Shown here: positions 1-11,760 of the stretch, piece by piece
Position numbering within the stretch: the first letter of the stretch is position 1
Layout: the number at the start of each line of letters is the position of its first letter
Source of the DNA: Taxawa tesnikishii (nom. ined.)
Taxonomy: Eukaryota > Ascomycota > Dothideomycetes > Dothideales
Length of the DNA stretch: 64,000 nt
Direction: 5' to 3'
Assembly (NCBI GenBank): GCA_030247885.1
Contig: JAPDRO010000004.1
Span: 1,382,595-1,446,594 of the forward strand
Translations under genes and position numbers: made by a program
Notes under the pieces: generated by a model
Database searches by the model: none
Seen by the model: only the letters and a program-made list of their open reading frames with translations
Told to the model about the DNA's origin: nothing

Positions 1-1540
1 GGCAAGGACGATGGAGGGGAACCGCCAACGGGTGTAGTCGGATGCAAATGCCAGGACAAGCAGCATCACCGTGCCTGTGACATTGGGAGCCTGCCAGGTA
101 CCGTTAGCTCTGCTGGTTTCCCTCCCTCGAGCGCAGTGCGTTCGCTAGGTCACGAGCCAGGAGCTGCCTGTCAGATATCCGAAGAACAGTCCAATAGGAG
201 AAGTCCAACAAGCCACTGCTCCTCGAGCCGACGACCTGACGAAAATTTCGCTCACAAAAGTGTACATACCACAGTGTAAAGGTTAGTCTTCACAGTGCTG
301 TAACCTAATCGTGCTGCAATCTGTGGCAGGAACAGCGATACAGACTGCAGCGGAATACAGAGACACATCTCGATAGCAAGGATGATCCAGCTTGTAGGGT
401 GCTTCAGGACTCTCAAGGTCTTTCTGAGGTTGAATGGCTCGTTGACGACACTAGAGCTGTCCACCCGCATGCGCCACAACGCAATGTATTTTTCGTCATC
501 AATCAGGAACTTGGCTTCAGCTGCGGACTTGGGCAGGAAGGCGTAGGCCACGAGGGACATCAAGACGGTGCAGGAACGTTGGAAACATCAGTTACACCGG
601 TACTGTCACAGTCAATGGTCTCACCAGCGGATTGGCTGAGCTGGCAGCTGTCTGCTTGCCTGTTGCATTGCCAACCCTTGCCTGTTGAAAGCACCAAGAA
701 CGAGACTGATGAAACGACAGTTGCTCACCCTCAATGATGAAAATGTGTCTGGTTCAGCCTGTCAGTGGATTCAATTCCTATAATAACGAACGTCGTTCTT
801 ACATCCAGTATGCATGTGAAAGACACCATAAGCCAAAAGACCACCAAAGGCGGAGGCCACGTTCGAAGCTGCGCAGAACATGGCAAGACGTCGGGCAAGC
901 TCGCCACGTCGGTAGAAACTAATGCACTTGGCGACGATTCAGGACTCGGAGAGGAATGCTGTAGCATACGTCGATTGGTAATGAATCACCAGCGGAAAGA
1001 AAGCACTCTCGGCGTGCTCGTGTCAGCCCAACAGGCCCACTTTGCGGAGCCGCCAGTGAGCTCACCACTCCAAGGAACCACCTCACAGCTAACAGACCTC
1101 CAAAATTGTTCACGGCAGCCGTCAAAACGGTCATAGCCCCGAACGTGACCATCGTACGGGGAAGTACGCGTGCCGGTCCATACATCCTCCCCCCCCCCCA
1201 GAAGCGGCGCGGTGAGCACATAAGGAACGAAGAAGACAGAGAGTAAGGCGTTGTATTGCCCGTTGTTCAGTTGAAGCATCTTCTCCAATCCAGCAGTTTT
1301 CGCATTACCTAAATTGGTCTTGTCGAGTGCGTTGAACAAGTACATCATAGCGAGCAAGCTACCAAAGTGCAACCGCAACTCCCGATTGTTTGGAGAGGTG
1401 AAGAGAATGAGACTGGAAGACGACGAGCGAAGAAAGATAACCACCTGGAGACTGTAGCTACGGGTAGCTACGGTGCACTTATACCAAGCGAGCCATGCTT
1501 GGCTCCCAATGGCAACAACAGTCCCACGTAGCATGCGCAT
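1..1540 (-). CDS. MFS transporter, allantoate/nicotinate permease (Dal5/TNA1) type, 3' end missing
   Basis: This is a membrane importer of the anion:cation symporter branch of the major facilitator superfamily; the substrate cannot be read from sequence. Conserved pieces in order on the minus strand are LHFGSLLAMMYLFNALDKTN (about 1370-1305), MYGPARVLPRTMVTFGAMTV (about 1190-1125), FYRRGELARRLAMF (about 925-880), the central-loop stretch with FLIDDEKYIALWRMR (about 510-465) and NVTGTVMLLVLAFASDYTRW (about 85-20). The pieces are joined by plausible short introns, for example before FYRRGEL and after NLYTV. The gene runs off the left edge, so the last transmembrane segments are outside the window. 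The first exon and start codon are uncertain. The frame changes at a run of 11 C (1189-1199), which is either a sequencing error or a real break. Family is confident; exact boundaries are not. Confidence 0.75.
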
Positions 1541-1967
1541 ATCAGAACTGAGGAACAGCCCTCGTCGTATTAGAGGGGCAGGATGTTTGATAAGGAGTCG
1601 GTCCTTTGGCTGTAGATCTTGTCAAGGCTGCTATCTCAAACTGTAAAGTACCATCAGTTAACCATCGGTCGGATAACGCCCGCCACCATGTCCGAGAGCT
1701 GCACCACGCTCGCAGGATTAATGGTTGGAATCAAGTGCTAAACTGAACACATTTACGACCATCTGAAGTATGGGGAGAAAAACCACCATATAGTCGACTG
1801 CGATGGGAGCCCATGTGGATCGTGTGGGGGCGGATCTGGAGGCGAATGGAAACCATGACGTCTTCTTCGAGATCTGGTCAACGGGAAACATCAACTCCGT
1901 AGCACGACAGCATCTATATCACTTTTCCCAAATACAGACTGTACAAACAGTACCATAATACGGCAGC
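1541..1967. other. intergenic, divergent promoter region
   Basis: This lies between the MFS transporter (leftward) and the small Cys-rich gene (rightward). The first MFS exon and both promoters may sit here. I see no other gene or repeat. Confidence 0.4.
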
Positions 1968-2426
1968 ATGGTTCTCTCAAGCGACGACCCAGAAGCTCAT
2001 CGCAAACCCTGCACCCTCTGCTCCACACCGCAGGACGTCCTCATCCGGTGCCAGATCGACTCGAGCGAAAAATGGCATCTCGTCTGCCCCGGACGCTGTT
2101 GGCGCTCAGTGAGCGGCGGCGTCGTGGACGGCGACTCTGCGCACCCCTACTACAGATACGGCGGAGCGTGGAAGAACAAGTTTGCAGGCGTGAGCGCCAA
2201 GAAGCCGAAGAAAGGCAAAGCCAAGGGCAAGGGCGAGCTCGGGGAGTGGACGAGCCAAGGCATCAAATACACCAAGAACGACAGGGTTATGAGGGAGGGA
2301 AGGGTGTGGATATGTAGGAAAAGCCATCAGAGCAGGGAGGGCGACGAGCCGGAAAAGGCAATAGCGCTCTGGAAGGAAGATGATACGGCCGGTACTACAG
2401 GCGAAGACAGTGCCGGTACTGGATAA
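1968..2426 (+). CDS. conserved hypothetical protein, N-terminal Cys cluster, C-terminal chitin-binding-like segment
   Basis: Intact 152-residue single-exon frame. The N-terminal half has five cysteines spaced like a zinc-binding site (C15-x2-C18-x9-C28-x11-C40-x3-C44) followed by a HPYYRYGGAWKNK motif. A Lys/Gly-rich linker (about 80-97) follows. The last 50 residues contain YTKNDRVMREGRVWICRKSH and end in ALWKED. That pattern of Tyr-x3-Asp-x-Val, Gly-x-x-Trp/Tyr, and a terminal Trp resembles the CBM5/12 (ChtBD3) carbohydrate-binding fold. There is no signal peptide, so a secreted chitin-binding role is not supported. I recall similar unnamed proteins in filamentous ascomycetes but know no function. 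ATG 1968 is the first ATG of the frame. Confidence 0.7.
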   Translation: MVLSSDDPEAHRKPCTLCSTPQDVLIRCQIDSSEKWHLVCPGRCWRSVSGGVVDGDSAHPYYRYGGAWKNKFAGVSAKKPKKGKAKGKGELGEWTSQGIKYTKNDRVMREGRVWICRKSHQSREGDEPEKAIALWKEDDTAGTTGEDSAGTG

Positions 2427-2968
2427 GACGCGAGCCCGCTATCCGATCCGAGATGCTAGGATTGAAAGTGTGGAGGAGTGTTTTTGATTCCCCAACGCTC
2501 GGCAGCGAGGGCGTGAAAGATGCCCGAGGGAGAGAACTACCTACGTCGCTTTCCATCACATCGTCGCCTAAACCCATAGACCAGAAAGCAGACCCGGTGG
2601 CAAGGGAAAGACAGGCGGGAAAAAGAAAAGGTGAAGGTACAGAAGACGAATCCAGCCAGCAATGTTGTATCCCATGCCCACCGTCGTCAATCCATCCCCG
2701 CCACTACCACCCCGGATCCGGCGCCAGAAGAACGCGAATCGGCCAGACCGTGAGGGAAAACAAGATTCAGGAGCCGAACCAAAAACTCCTGGTGCAAAAT
2801 GAAAAGAAAAGAGGAAGAAGAAGAAACGCATTGCAAACCGATCCCGAGCGCCCGCCCTCTTTGATTTCGATTCGTTTCCAAACATGAGACCGCTTTATGC
2901 GTCAACTGAAACGGCGGAGAGATGTGCATTCGAGCCTTGTGTACACAACAGTAGTAAATGCGAGACGC
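2427..2968. other. intergenic, convergent gene ends
   Basis: The region lies between the 3' ends of the hypothetical gene and CCR4. Overlapping frames here on both strands are purine-rich and have no recognisable protein content. Confidence 0.5.
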
Positions 2969-5335
2969 TCAGGCTCGCCGATCCTGTTGAGGTCCGAAAT
3001 CAACCTCGACCGCCTTCTTTTCCTTTCTAGCCTTAACCTCAAACTCCGCAAGCAAAGAAAGATGGTCGCTGGGGAAGTGGAAGTTGGGGAATCCTGGCAC
3101 CCGTTCGAGGTAGTTTTTGTCGACCTCGCCCAGAAGGGCACTCACTTGGAGCGTGTTTGTAGAGTACCAGATGTAGTCCAGGACGCCTTCGAAGTCCGCC
3201 ACATAGTTGGTAAATGGTAATTCGCCGATAGAGGCGTAGCTAGACTTCAATTGGAACGGATGCTGCATTCCGTCCCTGGTAAAGTTGCCGTAGTTGTGAC
3301 CGCCAAGGTCGCTGTGAGAATTGGAGAGCTTTCCGTGACTGAGCAGATCGCATACACCAGAGTCCGGTGTGGAATTGAAATCACCACAGACCAGCAGAGG
3401 AATATCTGAGCCATGGGCGTACTTTTGGGATGGAGCGGGCTCTACAGGGACGTGGTTTCCGTTGACTTCATCGTCGTCCCCATTGGAGTACCGGAAAAGC
3501 TCTTTGTCCTTGCAGGCTGGCCACTTGGCGTAAGTGTCCACGATACGAGCCAACTGCTCCAGTAGAATTGCCACTTGGATAATCTTGACGTCCTGGAAAA
3601 CCGGGTTCCAGAAGATGTGGGTATTGACGACGATAAGCCGGGCACCGGTTGCACGGTTTTCGAGGAAAGTCACAGTGGCGATATCGTCTCTAGGCATGAC
3701 ACGATTGAACATATCGTGCTCACCCTTCATGTCCGGCCGGTTGATGGCATTGCGAGCAAACTCAATGAGCTGCTTGTCGAGGAGGATGTACCTTATGAAG
3801 TCAGTTTCGGCGCCTAGCAAACGTTCAACGTCCTGGACATACTTGCTGTTCTTGTAGAAGGTAGCACACCCATCCACAAGTTTGGACTCCTTTTCTGCCA
3901 TTGTGCGAGCGCGAGATTTCTGCCAGTATACGCCCCTGTAGTCGCCATGCGCAAGAGATGGTCTGAAATATTCGTTGAAGCTTTCCGAGTCAACCTCTTG
4001 AAGACATATAATATCCGAATCCCTGGCCCTCAGCTCGTTTAGAATTATCTCCCGACGGTTCTCCCATGCCAACGCTCTTGCGGAGGTGTAGCCATATTGT
4101 GCCGCTGTTGCAGCCTTGTCACAGAGAATGTTGTAGCTTAATACGGAGAACCGGTCTTGCTCAGATGATTCCATTGGGGTCTCGTCCACCACAATCCAGT
4201 CACGCTCAGCTGGAGGATCAGGAGCTGTGTCTTGTCAGCCGATTGCCACATCATGGTGAATGATTTTGCTGACCTGGTGCATCCTCGCGCAGCCATTCAA
4301 TAAGCCCACTTGTTCCATGGTCTGCAATGATGCTCTTGATTTCTTCGCGCAATGGATTGCCTTCTACGCCCAGAGTCTCCAGTCGGTACAGATAACCCAG
4401 TTCGTAGGGAAACTTTCGAGCTGGTTGTCAAAGAGCAGAAGGTTCTTCAAGTTCACAAGCATTCCAATCTCGGGAGGTAGCTCATGGATCTGGTTTTGGG
4501 AAAGATCCAAGAACGTCAGTTGTCTCAATGTGCCGATTGACGGCATAATCCAAGTCAACTTGTTTTGGTTGAGATACAACCGCTCCAAGAATCGATATCT
4601 GAGCAGTGAATTCGAGAGTGTCTTCAACCCTTGACCGCCGAAATCCAGGGCATGCCAAACCTGCTTTTCACCCTTGTTGCCCGCCACGGCGATCCTATTT
4701 CGCTCTTCCTTTTCCTCGTCTCTGCGTATGCCCGCCTGAGTTGTCGCTATCACCTGCTTGTTCACGCCGGGGTGGTTCCTTGCGTAGTGGTGTGGTTGGG
4801 TGGCTTCTCTAGACGCTTGGGCTAGTCGCATCTGCTCTTGCCAATGCTCGCTTGTGGGCTTGCTAGGGACGCTGTGTCCGCCAAGAGGCGTGCCGCTCTG
4901 AAGATGACCGGGAGTAAAGTGAGGCGTCGTGTTTGACAGCGTGCTAGTGGACATGTTGTGCTGATGACTTCCGAATGCGCCATTGTGACCGCCGTGATCG
5001 TGGTGCTGTTGATTTTGGTGGTGGCCTTGATGCTGATTGTTTTGGTGTTGGAAGTGCTTGGACATGTTCATCCTCAATTGATATTGCTGGTGGCTGTTGC
5101 CATTGAGCATGTGTTGAGTGCCTTGATGGCCTTGGCTGAACATGCTGAAGGCGGGCGAGTGAGTGCCGGGAGAGCGGTTTGGAGAAGGAGTGTCGTTGTT
5201 GTGAAAACCGATTCTCGGGTTATTGATGGGAGACCCGTTCCGCTGGTGGAGTTGTCGCGCGTGGTGTGACTGCTGGTTCGACTGAGGGTAAAAATATTGT
5301 CCGGCTCCTTGGAACCGGTAGGCACCATCTGCCAT
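2969..5335 (-). CDS. CCR4: CCR4-type poly(A)-specific exoribonuclease (deadenylase)
   Basis: This is the catalytic subunit of the CCR4-NOT complex, which shortens mRNA poly(A) tails in the cytoplasm. From the N-terminus: a His/Gln/Asn-rich low-complexity region (about residues 1-160), a leucine-rich repeat block that docks the CAF1 subunit (LERLYLNQNKLTW, LTFLDLSQNQIHELPPEIG), then the exonuclease/endonuclease/phosphatase domain beginning FSVLSYNILCDKAATA. The Mg2+ site is visible in LQEVD, in GDFNSTPDS and in the C-terminal SDHLSLLAEF. An intron lies at about 4225-4273. The frame changes in the last LRR at the GGG of 4407-4409 on the + strand (CCC on the coding strand). One extra C restores the expected continuation through GNPLREEIKSIIADHGT, so this looks like a lost base. 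The start at 5335 gives the usual fungal MADGAYRF-like N-terminus. Confidence 0.92.
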
Positions 5336-7052
5336 CTAAAGATGGGGTTGCAGGTTTCTGAGTGAGCGAACAATAGCTGCCGAAACTGTCGTGAGAAAAG
5401 GAGGAGTATGGGGTGTCGCAGTTCAGGTTGGAGGAGGAGTTCTTCGCCGTGACCTTCTTTTCTTGAACATGGGCAACCACGGTACTACGTCTCATCAGCT
5501 TTGAGTCGTAGACTGGCGCGCCTTGCGGACCCTTTCGTGCTTCCTATCCCGTGTGCCGGCAATGTCGAGAGGAAGACGAGGACGGTATGGTTGGAGGAGG
5601 TTCTCGAGACGCGAAAGAATGGGAGTACGCCAGGCGCTGGCTTCTTGGGACGCAGAGGTTCTGTCTCGACGCGGTTAGCAGCGTGATTGAAGGGGCTGCC
5701 GCAGACTATGCAATGAGCGCGATGGTGTCGGGCAGGTTTGTGATGCAGTCCAGCGGGGGTTGCAGTCAGGAGGGCGTGCAGACTCACAGCAGCCCGGCAG
5801 TCGATCCGGCGTTGGGAGTGGGTTTGGTGAAAGATGGTAATGGTATGAGTTGGAGTATTCTCGCAGTAGCCGATGTTGTTGCAGTCCCGATTAATGCAGA
5901 GGTGTCTTCACGTACAAGCTGCAACTGTGCTGTGCAAAGAGTCGCTGCTGCACTGCACACCGGCGTCTTGCCAAGGCCGGAAGAAGCCGCACATGTCGTA
6001 TGCTGTTCTACTGAGTACATCGCAAACAGGAGCAAGCAAACTCAGTCAACACGGTTCAGCTCCAGTTTCAGTCTAGTTCCACTTTGTACAGACAGCTTGA
6101 ACGATGCTTTCGTGCAAGCGCAAACAACGCCTTGTTGCGCGATCGCACCACCGTTGTGGAAATAGGAAATGCCTTTTATCGCGATGACCAAGGGGTTTTC
6201 TACATGCATTTTTTCCCATTCTACCACGTGTAGAGCACACCGAATCATTCAAGCATTCTGTTCTGGTTGACGCGAATACATACAGTCTTGCATGAAGCGT
6301 CGCAAGTATCTACCTGTACGGGATCGTTTCACTGCTGCCGGCGTAGAAGCAGGCTCACTCATAACGACAAGCCACACAGCACGTCTCTCTATCAGCCCTG
6401 CCAGCTCTACCCTCCGTCACTCCTGTGCAGCCATCCAGCCAAGCCAATACATATGAATGTTGTGTGCGAAACAGGTGTCTCCCTGACGGATTCGGATGGT
6501 ATAGGCTGAATGGAGGCTAGCTGACCGGTAGGGATTTCAAACACGCGAATCGTCTCAGCGAACGAGCTCGGGCTGGCTCTCCCCGAACCCGCAATTCTGG
6601 CATGCAAATCTGAAACCCTCATCTTCCAGCCTTCTGCTCACTTATATAGTTGTTTTTTGCAGCCGTGCTCGCGCCGTCATTAGCTTCCCGACTGCCAGGG
6701 CTCAAAGCCATGAGTAACTCGCATGGAAGAGGGCATGGACTTGAAACCGCCGTTGTAAGACGCGGGGTTCAACGCCTCTAAATTGCCCGGATAAAGCTTG
6801 TCACCATATATATACTGGATTCATCTGCCCACCGCGTGACGCACCCGTTGAGTTGCCGACACAATAACGATTCTCGTGATGTGATAAACACGGTGTGCCG
6901 GTTTTGCCTGCCCAATCAATAGAGCATTCGTTGATGACGTTTGAGATACAGCGAGAAACCCAGTCAATGCATCCAGACCTCCCACGCCGACACGCACGCT
7001 AACGTTCCGCGTACCGCACTGTGGGTCCGCAGCAGGGACCAGCTCATCAGGC
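5336..7052. other. long intergenic region between divergent CCR4 and methyltransferase genes
   Basis: 1.7 kb carrying the leaders and promoters of CCR4 (leftward) and the methyltransferase (rightward). Several open frames of 60-200 codons exist (for example 5551-6165 +), but none has family motifs or a splice structure, so I do not call a gene. Confidence 0.4.
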
Positions 7053-8512
7053 ATGGAAGGGTTGATTTATGCCTATTGCACTGCTCCATCCTACCCACCA
7101 TCCTCCCTGCAAAGACGTCGCAAAGACTCCGCCGCCGCCGAACACGTCGAGGACCCGCGACAAGCCCGACAAGCCCGACAAGCCCACCAACCCCACTCCA
7201 ACCATAACAACGCGCCGGGGACTGCTACAGCAGCGCACCGGAGACAGTCCGACCCGGTTTCCGGCTCGAGATCATCGGCACCGCTGTTGCATGAGGATGA
7301 CTCGGTTGGAATGGAGGCTACAAGAGAAAGATACGACGGCTCCATCTCAGGATCTAGCACATCCGGCAGCATTCGCGAACAAAACGATGCTGTAGGCACG
7401 CGCAGAAATCCATTCGAGCTCCGCCACGGGCGTCGCTATCTGCGCGATTTGCCCTACCCTCTGCCGTGCGACCTTGCCGAGACTCAGCGCCAGAACCTGC
7501 GCACGCTTCTGGGTAACACCGTGTTCGGCCGCCCCGTTAACGCGCCTGGAGCTTTACAGCGGGTCCCTCAGAAGGTGTTGGAAGTGGGCTGTGGTGGCGG
7601 ATACTGGACTGCGACGTGCCACGAGTATTTCTCATCACTTGGGCATCCCGACGTCTCCTTCACCGGACTGGACATCGCGCCCATAGCCCCGGATTATAGG
7701 AAGCAAGGGATGAAATGGCGCTTCGTTCAACATGATGTCCGACTTGTACCGCTTCCATTCGATGATGGATCGTTTGATTATATCATGGTAAAAGACATGT
7801 CCTTAGCGATTCCAGTGAGCGAATGGGAACGCCAGCTGGAAGAATGCATACGGATATGCAGCGAGGGCGGCACGATCGAGATCTGGGACTCAGACTACCT
7901 CTTGCGGACACTCTTGCCCCTCCAGCCGGCAAGAATCAGCAGGACGAAGAGACCGCCCTAGCTACCGGCACCTATTCTCTCCTTTCAGGTACACCTTTCG
8001 CACCGGCTCAAAACAAGTATGTCCAGGACTCAAACTCTTGGATCTCGGAGGCTCTGGACAAGCGGAAACTCGCACCCATACCGTGTTCCAGGATCGCGCA
8101 GTTACTGTATCAAGAGCCGGACACTCTCTGTGATGTGGGAACTCGAAGGATTGCGGTTCCACTCCGTGAATTGAACTGGGAGAAGGAACGGGCCGCGGAT
8201 CGGAAGCACTCTCGCACAAAGAGCGACGTCAATCCTGCGCCTGTTGCAAAGGGCAAGGGCAAGGCTGGGGCTGTGGAGTCGTTCTTAACTGCAGAGCAGA
8301 CGGCGTTGCGGTCGACAGCGTTGTTGACGGTGCTGCAAATGGTGGAGAGCCTGGAGCCTCTACTGAAAGAAGTCAGCGGGAAGAACACGGAAGAATGGTC
8401 TCATTGGTGGGCCAGTATGATGTCCAGTCTGCTGGATCACAAGGGACCAGCGACTGGAGAGTGTCTGGAAGTAGGAGCTTGGTGGGCCACGAAGAGGACA
8501 ACGTCAGGGTGA
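7053..8512 (+). CDS. class I SAM-dependent methyltransferase
   Basis: Predicted S-adenosylmethionine-dependent methyltransferase with a Rossmann fold. The acceptor is unknown. A long low-complexity N-terminus (about 1-110) precedes RNPFELRHGRRYLRDLPYPL. Motif I is VLEVGCGGGYWTATCHEY. Motif II is FTGLDIAP and the motif III region is LPFDDGSFDYIMVKDM, followed by GGTIEIWDSDYLLRTLLP. A C-terminal extension (YVQDSNSWISEALDKRK to SLEPLLKEVSGKNTEEW) continues in the next frame. The switch is at the C run 7917-7920, where one more C joins LLP to the following PPAGKNQQDEE. The true end may lie slightly past 8512, because a second slip near GAWWATK would move the stop. The start is uncertain; ATG 7053 is the first in frame. 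The gene converges on the LYR gene. Confidence 0.75.
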
Positions 8513-8545
8513 AGGTCAGCGTACATTGAGTGAGCTGGAGGGCGT

Positions 8546-8999
8546 TCAGGTCTTTTCGTATCTCTGCTTCAGCGCGCGATACCTCTTGAGATAGTACCTG
8601 CGATGGACAGGTCAGCATGGCGTTTCACGGAAGTGGCTGTATGGTGTCGGGAGCTGGAAGCGGCTAGGGGTTGTGCCGACGTACAAGGCTTCTATCTCTA
8701 TGGATCGAAATGAGCAACTTTCCTTAGGATTAAGCACCAAGGCTAAACGTACCTTTCTTGACGTACTCTGCTTGCTCGATGCCTCTTCTGATTTGAGCCT
8801 CGTCCCGCAAGCCGGCCTTGCTTGCAAAGGCCTTGTGCAACCGAGGCCTGAAGTAACCGTAGCCCAGAGGGTATTCTCGTCCAAGGTAGAGCAGCTCTAC
8901 ACTTTTTAGCCTTATCCTCATAGGCACCAAAGGACGCTGTAAAGACTCACCTTTATATATGCGGATAACCTCACGCCGGAGGGGAGATGAGGAACTCAT
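8546..8999 (-). CDS. LYR-motif protein, ETFRF1 (LYRM5)-like
   Basis: Small mitochondrial LYR-family protein. The animal homologue LYRM5/ETFRF1 binds electron-transfer flavoprotein and displaces its FAD; the role here is inferred from homology. Four exons on the minus strand join to [20 protein letters not shown], then the arginine-rich helix [36 protein letters not shown] and [13 protein letters not shown] before the stop at 8546-8548. The three introns have good GT-AG ends (the last donor is GTACGT just after GAAGCCTT). About 90 residues, the normal size for the family. No frame problem is seen. It is divergent from the thioesterase gene with 353 bp between start codons. Confidence 0.88.
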
Positions 9000-9039
9000 G
9001 GTTTGGAACAGATAGCAGATGATCAGAGAGTTCGAATTG

Positions 9040-9072
<33 letters not shown>

Positions 9073-9352
9073 TGAGCATGCTCCTCCTTACCTGCACTGC
9101 ATCGAAGCCCATGACGCGCTCGTGACTGACTGGCTAGCGCCTTCCCTTCCCCGCCGGGCTTTTGCTGACCACTTCCGAGCGCTTGCCGAGCCGCTCTTCG
9201 CAATATACTCAGGACAGGACAGGACAAGACGTGCATCCTCGGCCGTGCTTTCGAGCAACTCGTATTGTCCATGCGGACCTCCAATCTGTGCATTGTGCCC
9301 CAAGTAACAAGGGTGTAGTTGTTGCAATTGATCGACATAAACGGCAGCAGCG
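9000..9352. promoter_or_regulatory. shared divergent promoter with GA microsatellite
   Basis: The region lies between the start codons of the LYR gene and the thioesterase gene. It contains a (GA)n run at about 9042-9070 that is purine-only on the + strand. Both neighbours are predicted mitochondrial proteins, which makes shared regulation plausible but unproven. Confidence 0.4.
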
Positions 9353-10387
9353 ATGAACAACAATGCCATTCGCGCGGCACCTCTCCGCATCAGCAGGTAC
9401 TCGTTCCAGTATGCAAGACTACTAGCATGCGCACGACAAACCCGCCAGAAGTCCACTGCGTCAAGCCCAGATGCCTTCAACGCACCTGGCGAGGCCGCAA
9501 CCGCCTCGTTGAGTCCCCGATGGCTGTCAGATATCAGGCAAAGATTAGGAAAATGCATCACATTCGGTATGAAACCGCACCAAACGGAGACTGCTGGAGC
9601 AATCGTGCACGAGATAGCTCGGGACTGGCGAGAATTGGTCGCAGGCAGCGAAGGCTTTCTCACCGGACCGGACCGGCGAGGACTGTACAGGCATGAAGTG
9701 GTATGGGGAGAGCAGGATGTCATGGTATGATAAGCATTATCCGTAGTGAACTCCTATCTCAGCATATAGCTAAGAGAGTATAAAGGGTATGCAAGACTGT
9801 AGTATTGCCGATGTGTCTACTGAGCCTGATGTTGGAATACAGGCCACGTCAATAACGTCATGTACGTTCGCTACGCCGAGTCGGCCCGGGTCAACTGGGT
9901 GAATAAGTATGCCAACTACATCGATCCGGCTCATAAGAAGGCGTGGAGTGAGCTTTGCTCGTCCAAGGGCATTGGCCTCATCCTGAGAAGTATGCGGACA
10001 GACTACAAATTCGTACGTTGCAACGTGACAGGCGTTCCTTCCGAATCAGGACTGAACTGCTTGATAGCCGATGAAGTACCCGGACAGAATATCGGTCTTC
10101 CACAAGCTTGCCTCCGAGCCAACAGCAGACACGGACTCGTTTATTCTGAACGTGCTGATACTGTCTGAGCGGCATCAGCGGCCCGCAGCACGGTGCGTTG
10201 AGGACATTGTGGTTTACGATTATCAGAAGTCAAAAAGGCGCCGCTAAAGCCTTTCATGGTGGACCGTTTCCGCGAGACATGGAAGCTGCAGGAAGAGGCA
10301 AAGGCTAGGAACAGCGATCGGGTAAGAAGCTTGCTTGATCGGGTCAGGGCACTAGAGAAAATACGTGGGACAGAGAAGACGCTGTAG
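9353..10387 (+). CDS. hotdog-fold thioesterase-like protein, probably mitochondrial
   Basis: Member of the 4HBT thioesterase superfamily. The substrate is not deducible. The Arg/Ser-rich start [18 protein letters not shown] looks like a mitochondrial presequence. The hotdog signature spans two exons: [11 protein letters not shown], then [20 protein letters not shown]. It is followed by RSMRTDYKF, then [14 protein letters not shown] after an intron (10013-10067), and [20 protein letters not shown]. Intron 1 runs 9725-9842. Two positions need one extra base each: a G at the exon 1 end (GG 9724-9725) and an A in the run 10232-10236, where SKKAPLKP would otherwise become a stop. With both, the stop is TAG 10385-10387. 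Confident for the fold, moderate for the exact ends. Confidence 0.82.
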
Positions 10388-11760
10388 AAGACTTTGGTAG
10401 TGCGCAGCGATGACAGCACTTCCGAGGGGAACAGTGCGTCAAAACAAGACATTCGGTCAGGTTCAATACAACGAGGAACCAGTAGAGCGGCAGCCTTGAA
10501 TGCTTCTCGGGCGCCACACAGCTGCTGGGTCCAAACGCTTCTCGGACTACCCTTTGTGTTATCTGTGATCAGACGAGTGAGTGCGTGAGAAGCATTCCGA
10601 AGCATCCGAAAATACATAATCATCACCAGCAATGCTGTGATGGTAATATAACAACATGATGATGACCTGGGTGATACGACGTGCACAGTGGTCTCTTGCA
10701 GGGTCTAGGCTTGTAGCGTCATTGAGCGGGATCAGGCCTTGCGATGTGTCTGGACGTGCCGGGTGGGGTATCCTTGTTTGGCCTTGTTTGGCTGCACAAA
10801 TCTGGCAATCCGCCACGGGCGACTAACGCGCCCTGAGGGGAACAATCTGCACCTCTTGCGGTCGCGTGATGGAGATGGGGATAGGGATAGGGATGGGGCA
10901 TTTGCCTCGGATAGCCGTTGCACGGCAGTGCCAGCGGAACTGCAAGCCAGCCGTCTGTAGCGCGAGAGCATGATCATCATGCACATGCAGATGGAGTGTA
11001 AAACTGAAAGAGTGGGTACAGGGTAGGCAGCTGTTTGGATGCTCCGACATGTACCGTAGGCGTGAAGTGGGTTGTGTGTTGTTTCAGCCGTGAGCCAATG
11101 CCGTATGGACAATGCCTTATCGATCGTCGGGGCTTGTATGGGAGATCGACAGCGTTGTGTGCAGTGTGAGCGCACATGCTTGATGAATGAATGAATGAAT
11201 GAATTCTATCTACCACTGCGCTTGGCGCTGGCGCCCCGGCAACAACCACAGCCTGCCTGCTTCACCGCTGCGACGTTATGTCAAGGTTGGATAGTTAGCT
11301 GTGCGAATGAGACACAGACCGAGACACCACCGCAGCGGGCTGAGTTAAATATACGCAGCGCCGTGCAGAGGGGTGACAGTCCGAGGGCGTGCCTTGACTT
11401 TGTTCACTTTGCGTGCTTGGTGCTTAGTTGCTTAGTGCTTTTGGTGCCGTCTCGTCCCCAAGCAACTTTGCAAGATTTCTTCAAACTGGGTCAAAGCCGT
11501 TTCGCCTAAACCTAACTGCGGATCACGTGCGGCGACTCTTTCCGAGCTCCCTCTCCGTACCGGTTCCACATTCGATGTTTGTTCTTGTTCTCGTTCTCGT
11601 TCGTTTGCTTACGACTTAACTATCCCTTCTCCGCCGAAAATATACACATTACCCGCAGGAGTCGAGGCGCGACACTTGGTATCCCCTTGCTTCCTCTCCT
11701 CTCCCCTCTGGCTTCTCTGCGTCACCGCGCCGGAGCTGCCAGTGAGGGATCCTAAAGTTC
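10388..11760. other. intergenic region upstream of acrB
   Basis: 1.4 kb. It holds a GAAT tetranucleotide repeat at about 11182-11202 and pyrimidine-rich stretches near 11570-11720 that probably belong to the acrB promoter or leader. Open frames on both strands show no family features. Confidence 0.4.

Noticed and set aside
5551-6165. 204-codon + strand frame upstream of CCR4
   Set aside because: No family motif, unusual composition, and it lies in the divergent promoter region of CCR4; more likely chance.
10141-10816. Reverse-strand frames downstream of the thioesterase gene
   Set aside because: They are shadows of the thioesterase 3' end and intergenic sequence, with no conserved content.
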